Shown: positions 15,128-22,726 of the stretch, one piece after another
Position numbering within the stretch: position 1 is the first letter of the stretch
How the letters are laid out: every line of letters starts with the position of its first letter
From: CAKUFA01 sp963627465
Lineage (GTDB): Bacteria > Bacillota > Clostridia > Christensenellales > Aristaeellaceae
Assembly (NCBI GenBank): GCA_963627465.1
Contig: CAVGBO010000064.1
Coordinates: forward strand, 1-50,249
Reading direction: 5' to 3'
Length of the DNA stretch: 50,249 nucleotides
Made by a program: the position numbers and the translations under genes
The notes under the pieces: model-generated
The model's database searches: none
What the model was told of the DNA's origin: nothing
What the model saw: only the letters and a program-made list of their open reading frames with translations

Positions 15128-18088
15128 TTACAATTCCAATGGACGTTGATCGGTAAAGCTTCTGGTCATTTGGTAGCTGTATCCATTTTCTTTGGCAATG
15201 TAGAGCCACAGCCGCTCAATGGCGTGCATAATGGTGCAATCTACCTGTCCTTCTTCCGGCGGAAAGTCATTTTCACGCCAGTTCAGTCGGAATAGTTTCT
15301 CAACGGCCTTTGTCCGCATCCACAGCATATCGCCGGCAGGAAAAAGGATTTCATCTGGCAAATCGATTCGACAGTTCATTCGTTTGAGGAGTGCTTTAGC
15401 ATAGGTCTTGTTTTCTGCTCCCCACTCGACAAAAGGACGAATCACGTCATAGTTTTCAGGGAAGATAATGCCCAGCTTGTCATCCTGTTCGAAGCGATCA
15501 AGGATTTCATGAACAATCTTCTTACTGCCAAGCAGATTATCCAGCAAATAGGTTCGCCAGTCATCCCCCATGGCGGAGTGCAGGGAGCGCTTTGTATGAA
15601 TATGACAAATAAAGTCATAGTCTTCGGCTCGCTTATGCATTTGAAGAATGAATGGTGCTACGTCTCTTCCACGGTTATCAAAAACCTCCACAACCAATTT
15701 GTTGGCATGGATTCGGTTGCGGGCGTAGGCCACAATCGCTTTCTTCTTTTCTTCAGTGGTGGTTGAAATGTAAAGATCGTAGGGAAGATCCAGATTCTTC
15801 AGGTACTGCTGTACCTGATCCATCAGCTCGGGATAAAATACATGCGCCTGGATAGCGATGCGTGGAGGCTCCCCTTTTATTGTCCTGTCTTTTGTGCCGA
15901 TATAGGCAACTTCTTCATGCTCTGAAAAAGGCAAATCGAAGACGGCTCTGGACAGCGTATTGATTTTAGCATAGCCCATTTTCTTGTCAGGTTCCAGATA
16001 GGTGCCCTCGCCCCATTCGTTCCATGCGTTAACGAACAAGAAGCGACGATCTGCATCAAAATGCTCTCTTGTGTACTGTACCGCCAACCGTGTCCACATA
16101 TAAAATCGATGCAGCGTAAAGGAAACCCAAGCGTTATAGTGGCTGGCTTTGCGGGCAGAATTGTCCCAATCCAGCATGATGCCACGATAAGTGGGAAGTG
16201 TTCCAGTTGTGGTGAAGCGATGCTCTTCCTCCACCAGTGCCTTATAGTCGTACACAATGCCATGATCCGGCACAGGCCAGTTGGGTATATGTCCCTTGCC
16301 CCGGGGAGGAAACTCATACTGGGCATTCACACACTCTGCCACACCCATGGCAGCGGCAGACGAGTTCCCCATGCAAACCCAAATCAGAATATCCCCGATT
16401 CCCTGCGCCTGTGCTTCTTTACGCCAGCGTTTCAGCACATGCTTCACGTCCGGTATGTCGCTTGGCGCATACAGACCGATCACCGGTTTGCCGTCTACCC
16501 GGATATACCGCTCATCCTCCACGTATTTCTTGATGTCGCTGATGAAATTCTTCGGATCCTTTTTGGTATAGTTTTGCCGGATGAGGACATCGTTTTCCAA
16601 GCCATCCCAGGTTCTTGTCCAGTTTTCATTTGCCCATACTGCCATGAAAGGCATATCAATCTCTTTATGCTCGAGCAGCAGATCCAAAGGCTTTTCCAGC
16701 AAGCGATGACCGGAAAACCAGTAATAGTAAATGGCAAAGCCGTAGACACCATGGGTCTTCGCCAGTTGCACCTGCTTTTTCAGCGTTTCCACGTCGCTCA
16801 GATCATAATAGCCGAAATCGTCTTGAGGGATTCTCGGCTGATCATGTCCCTCGTAGCGAGGCCTGCCTTTGCGTACGTTTGTCCATTCCGTAAAGCCTTT
16901 GCCCCACCATGCATCATTCTCCGGGAAAGTGTGGAATTGGGGCAAATACAAGGCCAACGTTTTGATGTCCGTTGTATAACCGGCAAAGTCTATGTTTTCC
17001 TCGTAATCAGGACTAGGGTCACAGGTAAGGATAGGTTTCATTTCCTGTACTGGGGCTACTATCCGTACTTCTTCCCTAGCTGCCGCCGGATGGAAATGTT
17101 GATGGGCAAGGTGAAGTGTTGTCTTAACGCCGTTGTTCTTGATGGATTGAAGACCACGGAATACAAAGGAGGCATTCCCTTTTCCACGGAAGCATGCTCG
17201 GAACACATCGGACATTTTGCGAACCGGCTTGGTGATTTTCCAGCTATCCGATGTAATGACGGACTGGTACATGCCTATCGCGCTATTGTATTGATTGGTT
17301 GCCTCCAGATACTGTTGCTCGGCATTACGGCATTGCTGCTGCAGGGTTGCATATTGCTGCTGCAATGCTGCGTATTGTTGATACAGCGCACCATATTCCT
17401 GCTGAACTCCCTGGACAGCAGTTTGATCTTTCTTGCAGGCCATGCGCATGGTATCAAACATTCTGCTGACAACCTTGTCAGTGGAAGTTTCGGATACATC
17501 GTGGCTTTGCGTTTGGCAAAGCACCTGATTCAGCAAAACCACTCGCCATTGCTGTACAAGGCGAAGCATCAGTTCTGCATCCTGATAGCCATCCACTGCA
17601 TCATCCGGGCGGTCGCAGATCAGGCACCGAATCCGAATAAGCATGGATTCAAGCGGAAGTCCCTCTTCCGTAAGGACATCCATGCTCTGAACCAAGCCAT
17701 CCGGCTTTGCCTCATCGGCAGGGATGCGCTTCTTACACAAGCAAGCGCACTGCACCGCATCGGCCTTTGTTTCTTCTAGGTAAGTCATTTGCTTTTCCAG
17801 TTTCGAAGGATGCCAACTGCCATCCCCACATTGAAAAGCAATATAATCTCCCAGGCTTTCATCAATGCCGCAATTCCGTGCTGCCGCACGACCTTGATGC
17901 TGTTGATAAAAATAACGAACCCTGCTGTCCTTGACTTGCTTGACTTTATCTGCTGTACGGTCTGTGGAGCCATCGTCCACAACAATAAGTTCGAGATTTT
18001 TCCAGGACTGCTGTAAAACGCTGTAGATTGCGTGTTCAATGCTCCTTTCCTGATTGTACGCAGGAAGAATAACACTGATGAGATCCAT
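15128..18088 (-). CDS. GT2 + WbsX-like + RgpF-like glycosyltransferase fusion
   Basis: 986 residues in three parts. Residues 1-230 are a GT2 (GT-A) glycosyltransferase: SVILPAYNQERSIEHAIYSV and VVDDGSTDRT, the nucleotide-sugar binding strand. A Gln-rich coiled coil (about 225-270) links to a WbsX/GH99-like domain (about 370-735; ALYLPQFHTFPENDAWWGKG, FVNAWNEWGEGTYLEPD). The last 240 residues match RgpF-type rhamnan synthesis proteins (HVFYPELMDQV, FICHIHTKRS). Each part acts in building O-antigen or cell-wall rhamnose polymers, so this is probably a multi-step enzyme for a surface glycan. GGAGG precedes the ATG and a consensus promoter drives it. It stands alone, without export or sugar-nucleotide genes. 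Confidence 0.88.
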   Translation of the reverse strand: MDLISVILPAYNQERSIEHAIYSVLQQSWKNLELIVVDDGSTDRTADKVKQVKDSRVRYFYQQHQGRAAARNCGIDESLGDYIAFQCGDGSWHPSKLEKQMTYLEETKADAVQCACLCKKRIPADEAKPDGLVQSMDVLTEEGLPLESMLIRIRCLICDRPDDAVDGYQDAELMLRLVQQWRVVLLNQVLCQTQSHDVSETSTDKVVSRMFDTMRMACKKDQTAVQGVQQEYGALYQQYAALQQQYATLQQQCRNAEQQYLEATNQYNSAIGMYQSVITSDSWKITKPVRKMSDVFRACFRGKGNASFVFRGLQSIKNNGVKTTLHLAHQHFHPAAAREEVRIVAPVQEMKPILTCDPSPDYEENIDFAGYTTDIKTLALYLPQFHTFPENDAWWGKGFTEWTNVRKGRPRYEGHDQPRIPQDDFGYYDLSDVETLKKQVQLAKTHGVYGFAIYYYWFSGHRLLEKPLDLLLEHKEIDMPFMAVWANENWTRTWDGLENDVLIRQNYTKKDPKNFISDIKKYVEDERYIRVDGKPVIGLYAPSDIPDVKHVLKRWRKEAQAQGIGDILIWVCMGNSSAAAMGVAECVNAQYEFPPRGKGHIPNWPVPDHGIVYDYKALVEEEHRFTTTGTLPTYRGIMLDWDNSARKASHYNAWVSFTLHRFYMWTRLAVQYTREHFDADRRFLFVNAWNEWGEGTYLEPDKKMGYAKINTLSRAVFDLPFSEHEEVAYIGTKDRTIKGEPPRIAIQAHVFYPELMDQVQQYLKNLDLPYDLYISTTTEEKKKAIVAYARNRIHANKLVVEVFDNRGRDVAPFILQMHKRAEDYDFICHIHTKRSLHSAMGDDWRTYLLDNLLGSKKIVHEILDRFEQDDKLGIIFPENYDVIRPFVEWGAENKTYAKALLKRMNCRIDLPDEILFPAGDMLWMRTKAVEKLFRLNWRENDFPPEEGQVDCTIMHAIERLWLYIAKENGYSYQMTRSFTDQRPLEL

Positions 18089-18156
18089 TATAGTCCTCCA
18101 TGAAACATTAAATCATATGCATCAATTAAGTGTTTTTCCCTTTCAGGGACAGAGTC

Positions 18157-18185
18157 ATTATAGTGCATCGACCTAATATTGTCAA
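18157..18185 (-). promoter_or_regulatory. Promoter of the glycosyltransferase fusion
   Basis: Minus-strand TTGACA (18185-18180), 17-base spacer, TATAAT (18162-18157), about 70 bases before the start codon. Confidence 0.9.
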
Positions 18186-18251
18186 CTTAGGATGAAGTTA
18201 GTTCGCCATAGGCAAACGGAATGCGTCAATTGTAACTTTTGAAGTACGTCG

Positions 18252-18285
18252 ATAAACCAAAAGCAGCACGATTTAACCGTGCTGC
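18252..18285 (-). terminator. nth terminator overlapping the stop codon
   Basis: GCAGCACG (18263-18270) and CGTGCTGC (18278-18285) form an 8-bp stem followed on the minus strand by TTTTGGTTT. The nth stop codon (18273-18275) lies in the loop, so the terminator uses coding sequence as one arm. Confidence 0.85.
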
Positions 18286-18902
18286 CTGATGTGCCTGCAT
18301 AGATCATGTAATGTGCAGACCTCGCACATAGGGCGCTGCGCCTTGCAGACCCGTCTTCCGTGAAAAATCAGCCAGTGATGTGCCTCTTGCCAATCTTTCT
18401 TTGGTATTACTTTCATCAGCTGCCGTTCTGTTTCTTCGACCGTGGAAGCATCCACCAAGCCCAGCCGATTGCTGACACGGAAAACGTGGGTATCCACCGG
18501 CAAGGCAGGAATATTGAAGGCAAAGGCAAGCACTACGTTGGCGGTCTTTCTGCCAACGCCAGGAAGCTTGACCAGTGCTTCCAATGTTGAGGGCACTTCC
18601 CCACCGTATTGCGCCACAATCATTCTGCAAGCGTCAATGATGTGCCCTGCCTTGCTCTTGAAGCCACAGCTCTTCACCATGGGATACAAATCTTCTACGG
18701 AGGCTGCTGCCATGCTAGCCACATCCGGATACCGTGCGAACACGGCAGGCGTCACCTTGTTCACCTGTTTATCCGTGCACTGAGCAGACAAGATGGTAGC
18801 CACCAACGTTTCGTAGGGATTTGAGAAATTCAGTTCCGGCTTCGCATCCGGGTACAGCCGCTTCAATTCAGCAAGAATGGCTTTTTGAGTTGCATTAGGC
18901 AC
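18273..18902 (-). CDS. nth: Endonuclease III
   Basis: 209 residues, the usual length. A base-excision repair glycosylase/AP lyase for oxidised pyrimidines. Helix-hairpin-helix LPGVGRKTA carries the catalytic Lys. The catalytic Asp is in PVDTHV. The C-terminal 4Fe-4S ligands fit C-x6-C-x2-C-x5-C (CKAQRPMCEVCTLHDLC). The start is GTG with AAAGGAG upstream. It follows folT by 19 bases, so it is probably under the same riboswitch transcript. Confidence 0.95.
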   Translation of the reverse strand: MPNATQKAILAELKRLYPDAKPELNFSNPYETLVATILSAQCTDKQVNKVTPAVFARYPDVASMAAASVEDLYPMVKSCGFKSKAGHIIDACRMIVAQYGGEVPSTLEALVKLPGVGRKTANVVLAFAFNIPALPVDTHVFRVSNRLGLVDASTVEETERQLMKVIPKKDWQEAHHWLIFHGRRVCKAQRPMCEVCTLHDLCRHIRQHG

Positions 18903-18921
18903 AGGATGAAGTCTCCTTTCT

Positions 18922-19458
18922 TCAAAGCTGATAGACAGAGGAGGGTATCCGCTTCATCAGTTTACCGATACCGACCAGAATGGCCACATTGATCGGGTAT
19001 TGCACAATACTCCGAATCATTCGGGTTGCCAAGCTGGCTAATAAGGCATCATGGGCATGTGGGAGATAGCCCATCCAATATAAGACAAGGCTGTTCAGTA
19101 TAATACTGCACACAAGAGAGATCGTCAGCATGCACAGTGCTGCACGCTTCAGTGTTAGTTCCTGTCGATAAAGAAAAACGCCGTACAGGAAACCGGTGAG
19201 GGCTGCTACAGCAGTGAGTCCCGGAAAAGGCACCCCGCCAACAAGCAATTCGCCCAGCACGTCTGCAACCGTTGCAACCAGTGTGGCACCTAATGGGCCG
19301 AAAAGCACGCCGGAAACAGCCACAGGAATGAAGCTGAAGCTAATGCGCACATAGCTGCCGATGCTAACGGAAACAAGCCGTTCAAGAATGATCTTAATGG
19401 CTGTCAGGATGGCAAGCATACAAAGAGACTTGGTAGACAAACGAAATTTGGTACGCAA
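18922..19458 (-). CDS. folT: Folate ECF transporter S component
   Basis: 178 residues from a TTG at 19458, placed by AGGAGG nine bases upstream (19473-19468); an in-frame GTG at 19479 would start before that site. Six hydrophobic segments; pattern RLVSVSIGSYVRISFSFIPVA and GPLGATLVATVADVLGELLVGG is typical of FolT-like ECF substrate-binding subunits. It would use shared EcfAA'T energising proteins encoded elsewhere to import folates. A THF riboswitch directly upstream supports folate specificity. Second gene of the transcript is nth. Confidence 0.88.
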   Translation of the reverse strand: MRTKFRLSTKSLCMLAILTAIKIILERLVSVSIGSYVRISFSFIPVAVSGVLFGPLGATLVATVADVLGELLVGGVPFPGLTAVAALTGFLYGVFLYRQELTLKRAALCMLTISLVCSIILNSLVLYWMGYLPHAHDALLASLATRMIRSIVQYPINVAILVGIGKLMKRIPSSVYQL

Positions 19459-19467
19459 AGAAACCGA

Positions 19468-19498
19468 CCTCCTGTCCACAATTCCTGTTCGCAGGAGG
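19468..19498 (-). promoter_or_regulatory. Predicted Shine-Dalgarno-sequestering hairpin of folT
   Basis: On the minus strand CCTCCTG (19498-19492) is perfectly complementary to CAGGAGG (19474-19468), which contains the folT ribosome site. The 7-bp stem closes a 17-base loop and lies directly after the THF aptamer. This fits translational control. Seen in sequence; the switching logic is inferred. Confidence 0.7.
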
Positions 19499-19506
19499 CA
19501 GCATCA

Positions 19507-19605
19507 GCAGCGGGATGCGCCCCAGGTACCGCATCGATGTCCATCGATTTCGTTTCATGGCAACTCCCCGTCCATGAACACTTAACGCACCTAGGGCTAC
19601 TCTGC
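19507..19605 (-). ncRNA. THF (tetrahydrofolate) riboswitch
   Basis: The minus strand shows the conserved THF-I features in order: GCAGAGTAG, GCGTTAAGTG, CGGGGAG, then ACGAA, GCGGT and CGCATCCCGCTGC. Outer pairing GCAG/CTGC and the inner CCTAGGT/ACCTGGG arms are present. The aptamer binds reduced folates. The gene behind it is folT. Just 5' lies CCTGAT-TCGG-ATCAGG (about 19607-19622), whose 3' arm overlaps the 5' strand of the outer helix. Confidence 0.88.
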
Positions 19606-19659
19606 CTGATCCGAATCAGGTTCTCGGTTATTGTACTGCCTTTCGGGGTGAAATGCAAG

Positions 19660-19686
19660 AAAAAAAAGGACGGCACAGAACCGTCC
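19660..19686 (-). terminator. asd terminator
   Basis: 6-bp GGACGG/CCGTCC stem with 7-base loop and eight T on the minus strand (19667-19660), about 25 bases after the asd stop. It separates asd from the folate riboswitch unit. Confidence 0.9.
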
Positions 19687-19709
19687 TTTCTTCACGAAAC
19701 TGTTGACCT

Positions 19710-20798
19710 TCACTCCTGAGGTTCGATATACCCTTTCCGGCACAGCAGCTCTGCCGTCAGAATGCCGCCGCCGGCAGCACCCCGCACCGTGTTATGGCTC
19801 AGGCAGACAAACTTATAGTCGAACAGCACATCCGGGCGCAGCCGACCAATGGACACGCCGAAACCATTCTGGAAATCCCGATCCAACCGGGTCTGGGGAC
19901 GTGCAGGATCATCAAAGTATTGCAGGAAAGGTTTGGGTGCACTGGGCAGGTTCAGCCGTTGGGCTTCGGTTTCCCAGTGATTCCACTTCTCCAGGATCTG
20001 CTCCATGGTAGGCTTATGGGCGAAAGACACGGACACCGCCGCCATGTGACCATCAGAAGCAGCAACACGCAGGCACTGGGCACTGATCACAGGCTTAACT
20101 GCGTTAACAATCACGCCATCAGCAACCTTGCCCCACAATTTGAGTGGCTCTTTTTCGCTCTTCTCATCTTCGCCGCTGATATAGGGAATAACGTTGTCCA
20201 CCATTTCAGGCCAGGTCTTGAAGGTCTTCCCTGCGCCGCTGATGGCCTGATAGGTGCACACACTAACCTTTTCAGGCTCAAACTCCAGGAGAGGCGTGAG
20301 TGCGGGCACATAGCTCTGAATGGAGCAATTAGGCTTCACGGCAATAAAGCCCCGTTTGCATCCGAGCCGCTTGCGCTGGGTTGCAATCACTTCGATATGG
20401 TCGGCGTTGATTTCCGGCACCACCATGGGCACATCCGGCAAGCCACGGCAAGCACTGTTGTTGCTGACCACGGGAATCTCGTGCTTGGCATAGTTTTCTT
20501 CCAATGCACGGATTTCGTCCTTCTTCATATCCACTGCACAGAACACGAAGTCAACCAGCTTGCCCATAGATTCAACGTCCTGAGCGTCCAGTACCGTCAT
20601 ATCACGGACTGCCGCCGGGATTTCCCAATCAAATGCCCAACGGCTTCCAACGGCCTCCGCATACGTTTTCCCTGCACTGCGGGCAGAGGCTGCCAATGCT
20701 GTAATATGAAACCAAGGATGCCCCTGCAGAAGAGAAATAAAACGCTGACCCACCATACCGGTTGCGCCAACAATGCCTACACGATACTGCTTCTCCAA
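19710..20798 (-). CDS. asd: Aspartate-semialdehyde dehydrogenase
   Basis: 362 residues. It reduces aspartyl phosphate to aspartate semialdehyde with NADPH, feeding lysine, diaminopimelate, threonine and methionine. GATGMVGQ (11-18) is the nucleotide-binding loop. Cys158 in KPNCSIQ is the catalytic thiol and SGAGKTF follows. The sequence type is the archaeal/fungal-like branch found in many Clostridia, not the E. coli branch. Start is TTG with AAGGAG nine or ten bases upstream. It has its own promoter and terminator, so it is a single-gene unit. Confidence 0.93.
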   Translation of the reverse strand: MEKQYRVGIVGATGMVGQRFISLLQGHPWFHITALAASARSAGKTYAEAVGSRWAFDWEIPAAVRDMTVLDAQDVESMGKLVDFVFCAVDMKKDEIRALEENYAKHEIPVVSNNSACRGLPDVPMVVPEINADHIEVIATQRKRLGCKRGFIAVKPNCSIQSYVPALTPLLEFEPEKVSVCTYQAISGAGKTFKTWPEMVDNVIPYISGEDEKSEKEPLKLWGKVADGVIVNAVKPVISAQCLRVAASDGHMAAVSVSFAHKPTMEQILEKWNHWETEAQRLNLPSAPKPFLQYFDDPARPQTRLDRDFQNGFGVSIGRLRPDVLFDYKFVCLSHNTVRGAAGGGILTAELLCRKGYIEPQE

Positions 20799-20838
20799 CT
20801 GACCGTCACTCCTTCATCCAAATTGATCACTCAGTGTG

Positions 20839-20852
20839 CCATATGCATATGG
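20839..20852. promoter_or_regulatory. Perfect 14-bp palindrome in the asd leader
   Basis: CCATATGCATATGG lies about 20 bases downstream of the asd -10 element and about 40 before the start codon. Position fits a repressor site. No regulator is suggested by the sequence. Confidence 0.5.
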
Positions 20853-20870
20853 TGATTCAATTCGATTTGC

Positions 20871-20899
20871 ATCATATCATGAAGAAAACTGGATGTCAA
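20871..20899 (-). promoter_or_regulatory. asd promoter
   Basis: Minus-strand TTGACA (20899-20894), 17-base spacer, TATGAT (20876-20871). Confidence 0.85.
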
Positions 20900-20945
20900 C
20901 GCTATGCGGCAGGATTGGATACAATGCATTTTCCTTCGCAGGAAC

Positions 20946-21947
20946 TTATTCCATGATTTTCCGCACAGCAAAGACTCTGTTCGACACGTCCTGGAATTCT
21001 TCCGGCGTCAGGGATTGAGCACCGTCGCACAGTGCATGCTTGGGATCATTATGCACCTCGATGATCAAGCCATCCGCTCCGCATGCCGCTGCTGCCACAG
21101 CCATGGGCTTCACCAAGCGGCTAACCCCTGTTGCGTGGCTGGGATCAACAATCACCGGCAGGTGGGTTTTTTCATGCAGCACAGGAATGGCACTTAGATC
21201 CAATGTGTTCCGTGTGGCAGTTTCAAAGGTGCGGATGCCACGCTCGCACAGCACCACCTGTTCATTGCCGCCAGCCATGATGTATTCGGCACTCATCAGC
21301 AGCTCTTGGATGGTGTTGGCAAGGCCACGCTTCAGCAAAATAGGCTTATTCACTTTACCGAGCTTCTTCAGCAGTTCAAAATTCTGCATGTTTCTGGCAC
21401 CCACTTGAATCATGTCCACCTGCTCAAACAGGGGCAAATCCGCCGCATCCATAATTTCCGTTACGATGGGCAAACCGGTTGCCTCTTTTGCCTTCAGTAG
21501 CAGGCGCAAGCCCTCATCGTGCAAGCCCTGGAACGCATAGGGGGACGTACGGGGTTTGAATGCACCGCCACGTAGCAGAGTTGCGCCTGCTGCTTTCACC
21601 GACTTGGCAACAGAAATAATCTGGGCTTCATTCTCAACAGAGCAAGGCCCTGCAATGATTTGGAAGTTCCCTCCGCCGATTTTTACACCGCCCACATCCA
21701 CCACCGTATCCGTGGGGTGAAACTTCCGGTTAGCCTTCTTATAGGGCTCCTGCACACGCCGAACAGCCTCCACTGCGTCCAGTGATGTAATCATATCCTC
21801 ATCAACCTGCGTGGTATCGCCTACCAGACCCATGATGGTGCAGCTTTCCCCCTGGGACATATGGATTTTCAGCCCCAGTCCCGTGAAGAAATGCTGCAGC
21901 TTCTCAATCTGCTCCTGCCGTGCTTCCTGCTTCAAAATAACGATCAT
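20946..21947 (-). CDS. aroF: DAHP synthase (3-deoxy-7-phosphoheptulonate synthase)
   Basis: 333 residues. First step of the shikimate pathway: phosphoenolpyruvate plus erythrose 4-phosphate. Residues 1-70 are the ferredoxin-like regulatory domain of the Thermotoga/Bacillus AroA-beta type, usually the site of Tyr or Phe inhibition. The barrel carries AGPCSVEN, GGAFKPRTSPYAFQG, QVGARNMQN and DPSHATG. The gene is preceded by a Tyr-rich leader peptide and attenuator, so it is controlled by tyrosine at transcription and perhaps again by feedback on the enzyme. No other aro genes lie beside it. Confidence 0.93.
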   Translation of the reverse strand: MIVILKQEARQEQIEKLQHFFTGLGLKIHMSQGESCTIMGLVGDTTQVDEDMITSLDAVEAVRRVQEPYKKANRKFHPTDTVVDVGGVKIGGGNFQIIAGPCSVENEAQIISVAKSVKAAGATLLRGGAFKPRTSPYAFQGLHDEGLRLLLKAKEATGLPIVTEIMDAADLPLFEQVDMIQVGARNMQNFELLKKLGKVNKPILLKRGLANTIQELLMSAEYIMAGGNEQVVLCERGIRTFETATRNTLDLSAIPVLHEKTHLPVIVDPSHATGVSRLVKPMAVAAAACGADGLIIEVHNDPKHALCDGAQSLTPEEFQDVSNRVFAVRKIME

Positions 21948-21980
21948 GTTTACCGTCCCTCCGTCCTACAATTTTGGTAC

Positions 21981-22049
21981 CAAACAAAAGCGCCCTACAG
22001 CACGCTGCTGCAGGGCGACGGAAGAGTCCACGCCAAATCACGCCCTGCA
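21981..22049 (-). terminator. Tyrosine attenuator of aroF
   Basis: The minus strand holds a terminator hairpin (21991-22017: AGGGCG and CGCCCT ends, inner TGCTG/CAGCA) followed by CTTTTGTTTG. Its first arm CGCCCTGCA (22017-22009) is also perfectly complementary, over 9 bases, to TGCAGGGCG (22049-22041) inside the leader peptide end. The two pairings exclude each other: terminator or antiterminator. A ribosome at the leader stop (22038-22040) would cover the antiterminator arm. Confidence 0.88.
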
Positions 22050-22100
22050 CAAACGGTACAGCACGTAATAATAATAGTAGCCAAACCGACTGCTAACCAT
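22038..22100 (-). CDS. Tyrosine-rich leader peptide of aroF
   Basis: 20 residues with five Tyr codons in a row (residues 8-12), another Tyr at 15 and one Phe at 6. AAGGAGGG precedes the ATG (22100) by 8 bases. The stop codon lies between the two arms of the antiterminator. The design matches amino-acid attenuators such as trp and pheA: a ribosome stalled on Tyr codons when charged tRNA-Tyr is scarce lets the antiterminator form and aroF is read. Function is inferred from layout. Confidence 0.9.
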   Translation of the reverse strand: MVSSRFGYYYYYVLYRLCRA

Positions 22101-22131
22101 GGCGTGACCCTCCTTCTCTTTCGTTGGAACT

Positions 22132-22160
22132 ATCATACCCCTTTTTCTTCCAAAATGCAA
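22132..22160 (-). promoter_or_regulatory. Promoter of the leader/aroF transcript
   Basis: Minus-strand TTGCAT (22160-22155), 17-base spacer, TATGAT (22137-22132), about 30 bases before the leader ATG. Confidence 0.85.
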
Positions 22161-22182
22161 GGGGTATGAAGAATATTCATGC

Positions 22183-22507
22183 TCAGAAGATACCAGATTC
22201 CAGATTGACCCACAAAGTGGGGCGAACACAAGCACTGCCGCCGCGGACATTGCTGCTGTCGAGGGAACCGTCGTTGTACACGCTCGCCGCACTGTTCTGA
22301 GTGTCGCCGGGAGAGCGGAGCCACCACCACCCAATGCTACTGTTACTCGCATCAGCACTCTGCTTTTCCGTATATGCTGTGGGTTTCACTCTGGCCTTGG
22401 TGTTGTTGTCGTCACTATACGTTACATAAAAGTATTTGTTTGCTCCCACATAACTCAGCAAGAAAATCCGGTCTTGGGTATTATTGCCACCATGCGTACT
22501 CCATTTA
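22183..22507 (-). pseudogene. DUF6273-like protein, C-terminal part, cut by the gap
   Basis: About 108 residues remain, from WSTHGGNNTQDRIFLLSY to the end (…VRPTLWVNLESGIF). It is a paralogue of the 22727-23641 gene, with GWWWLRSPG shared. The fold is probably C-type-lectin-like, as in sulfatase-modifying and DGR target proteins (inference). The 5' part is lost in the assembly gap, so it may be a complete gene in the genome. Its last 75 variable bases (22231-22305) differ from the paralogue almost only at codon positions 1 and 2. Confidence 0.7.
22231..22305 (-). other. Variable region A (DGR-like)
   Basis: 25 codons between the conserved SPG and CVRP motifs. Against region B there is no indel. 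Sixteen codons differ, and in fifteen of them both versions end in C or T (AAC/CTC, TAC/AGC, CGC/GAC, GGC/AAC and so on), mostly with the same third base. The identical codons are CAG, GCG, GCG, GTG, GAC, TCC, CTC and GTC. This is what adenine-directed mutation of AAY codons produces. Confidence 0.6.
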
Positions 22508-22517
22508 NNNNNNNNNN
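22508..22517. other. Scaffold gap (10 N)
   Basis: Assembly join of unknown length within a repeated protein family. The sequence on the other side (22518 onward) does not match the expected upstream part of the DUF6273 gene. Confidence 0.99.
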
Positions 22518-22726
22518 CAGGGGTTGCGCACCGCATTGACCTGTTCTACCGTGTAGCCATTAGCAACACGACGTAAAGTCTCTTTACAGGAATGCTCCTT
22601 TTGAACGCTTCACTGCCAAGTATCACCATAGATACAAGAAACGTAATGCTTGTGATGCCCCGTTCAGTGTTGGTATATCGCCGCCTTTATTGTACCACAA
22701 CATGAATGGATTTGCTATTGTTAAAA
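22518..22726. other. Short gene debris between the DUF6273 copies
   Basis: About 210 bases without an intact gene. On the minus strand a frame ending at the gap reads …RRVANGYTVEQVNAVRNP and an overlapping frame reads GITSITFLVSMVILGSEAF. Neither has a proper start or is recognised. Confidence 0.35.

Noticed and set aside
16061..17779. 572-residue open frame on the plus strand within the glycosyltransferase gene
   Set aside because: It is the opposite strand of a clear three-domain protein; its translation has no family pattern.
19607..19650. Possible TPP riboswitch 3' end (GAACCTGAT-like) before the THF aptamer
   Set aside because: The 5' half of a TPP aptamer (CUGAGA and its partner) is absent. 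The piece is better explained as a small hairpin beside the THF aptamer.
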